Assembly: GCA_030019325.1 (NCBI GenBank)
Contig: JASEFB010000104.1
Span: 1-5,299 of the forward strand
Source: an archaeon
Lineage (GTDB): Archaea; Halobacteriota; Syntropharchaeia; Alkanophagales; Methanospirareceae
DNA length: 5,299 nucleotides
Direction: 5' to 3'
Under the pieces are notes generated by a model. The model had not been told where the DNA came from and did no database searches. It saw nothing but the letters and a program-made list of their open reading frames with translations. Position numbers and translations under genes: made by a program. How positions within the stretch are numbered: position 1 is the stretch's first letter; every line of letters begins with the position of its first letter. Positions 4,844-5,299 of the stretch are shown piece by piece.

Positions 4844-5251
4844 ATGAGCTCTACTCGACATGAAGATACTTATCCACCAGAAACGTTAGAATTAATCTAT
4901 AACGAAGTGAAAGATGTATTAAATGCACAGTTTCAGTCAATTGACAGTCTCGATACAAAAGCAGGCATTATCATTGGATTCGTTGGCGTGATAATTGGAA
5001 TATCGCTAAATTTATATTCGCACAGCAATTCAATCTTATTTTGCTCATGTATGACTTTGTTTTTGACATCCATTTTCTTATCGTTCTCGGCTTACAAAGT
5101 CAAAAGTTACAGAAGAGATCCAGAGCCGAGAAAACTTACGGAAAAATATTTGAGAGAGGATGATAAAAAAGTTAGGAAGCAACTCACCGATAACTTTATT
5201 CAGTCTTTTGAAGATAACAAAATCAAAATAGAGAAGAAAGTTAAATCTTGA
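4844..5251 (+). CDS. Two-helix membrane protein with LDTKAG motif, possible effector-like protein
   Basis: A 135-residue protein. A soluble N-terminal helix (12-34) leads into SLDTKAG (35-41), then transmembrane helix 1 at about 41-59 (GIIIGFVGVIIGISL), a short loop, helix 2 at about 64-84, and a charged cytoplasmic tail with RRDPEPRKL (90-98) and NFIQSFEDNKIKIEKK (117-132). The arrangement of a helix, D-x-KA and a hydrophobic helix resembles the 2TM and SLATT-like families, including membrane effectors of Pycsar-type antiphage systems. Relatives of this layout often have a further hydrophobic helix after a tail like EDNKIKIEKK, so this copy may be shortened. No cyclase or other defence gene is in view, and the function is inferred only by resemblance. 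The start at 4844 is fixed by the GGAGGTG site. It follows the intron remnant and may share the cbiT transcript. Confidence 0.75.
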   Translation: MSSTRHEDTYPPETLELIYNEVKDVLNAQFQSIDSLDTKAGIIIGFVGVIIGISLNLYSHSNSILFCSCMTLFLTSIFLSFSAYKVKSYRRDPEPRKLTEKYLREDDKKVRKQLTDNFIQSFEDNKIKIEKKVKS

Positions 5252-5274
5252 CTTTCGGAGATAGTCTTTGATTA

Positions 5275-5290
5275 CTTAAATATTTTTCTA
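5275..5290 (+). promoter_or_regulatory. AT-rich TATA-like / T-rich tract after the last gene
   Basis: CTTAAATA followed by TTTTTCTA could be a promoter for a gene beyond the window or a T-rich archaeal terminator of the upstream gene. The window ends too soon to decide. Confidence 0.25.
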
Positions 5291-5299
5291 TTTGATGGT

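Noticed and set aside
4584..4847. 87-codon plus-strand ORF spanning the end of cbiT and the intron remnant
   Set aside because: It starts inside cbiT in another frame, runs through structured intron RNA including domain V, and has no recognisable protein features.

Overview
The window reads as archaeal, probably from a methanogen- or ANME-type euryarchaeote. The grounds are TATA-box promoters placed about 25 bp before inferred transcription starts, GGAGGTG-type ribosome binding sites, a CbiMNQO cobalt importer next to an anaerobic-pathway cobalamin gene, and a PIN-domain protein of archaeal toxin style. The lineage is inferred from these features, since no rRNA or taxonomic marker is present.

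Left part (1-1375): a PIN-domain (VapC-like) gene apparently lacks its catalytic N-terminus. It is met tail to tail by a minus-strand gene for a small, very basic protein of unknown function that has its own recognisable promoter. About 460 bases without a confident gene follow. They hold that promoter, a doubtful minus-strand ORF, a second possible promoter with a tiny ORF, and a perfect 16-bp palindrome just upstream of the cbiM TATA box.

Centre (1376-4671): cbiM-cbiN-cbiQ-cbiO lie head to tail with an 11-nt overlap or 1-nt gaps and form a complete energy-coupling-factor Co2+ importer. CbiM is the metal-binding membrane component, CbiN its small partner, CbiQ the transmembrane coupler and CbiO the ATPase. 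An 80-base spacer with two tight tandem hairpins separates cbiO from cbiT, the decarboxylating C15 methyltransferase of anaerobic corrin synthesis. Cobalt uptake and corrin ring construction are therefore linked in one transcription direction.

Right part (4672-5299): directly after the cbiT stop codon is an internally deleted group II intron. It keeps a GTGTG 5' end, DI-like hairpins, an almost textbook domain V and a domain VI-like hairpin, but has no reverse transcriptase. A small two-helix membrane protein with a strong Shine-Dalgarno follows. It shows an LDTKAG motif resembling cyclic-nucleotide-linked membrane effectors, but no partner gene is in view. The most notable unexplained structures are the intron remnant, the tandem hairpins, the palindromic operator candidate and the truncated PIN gene.
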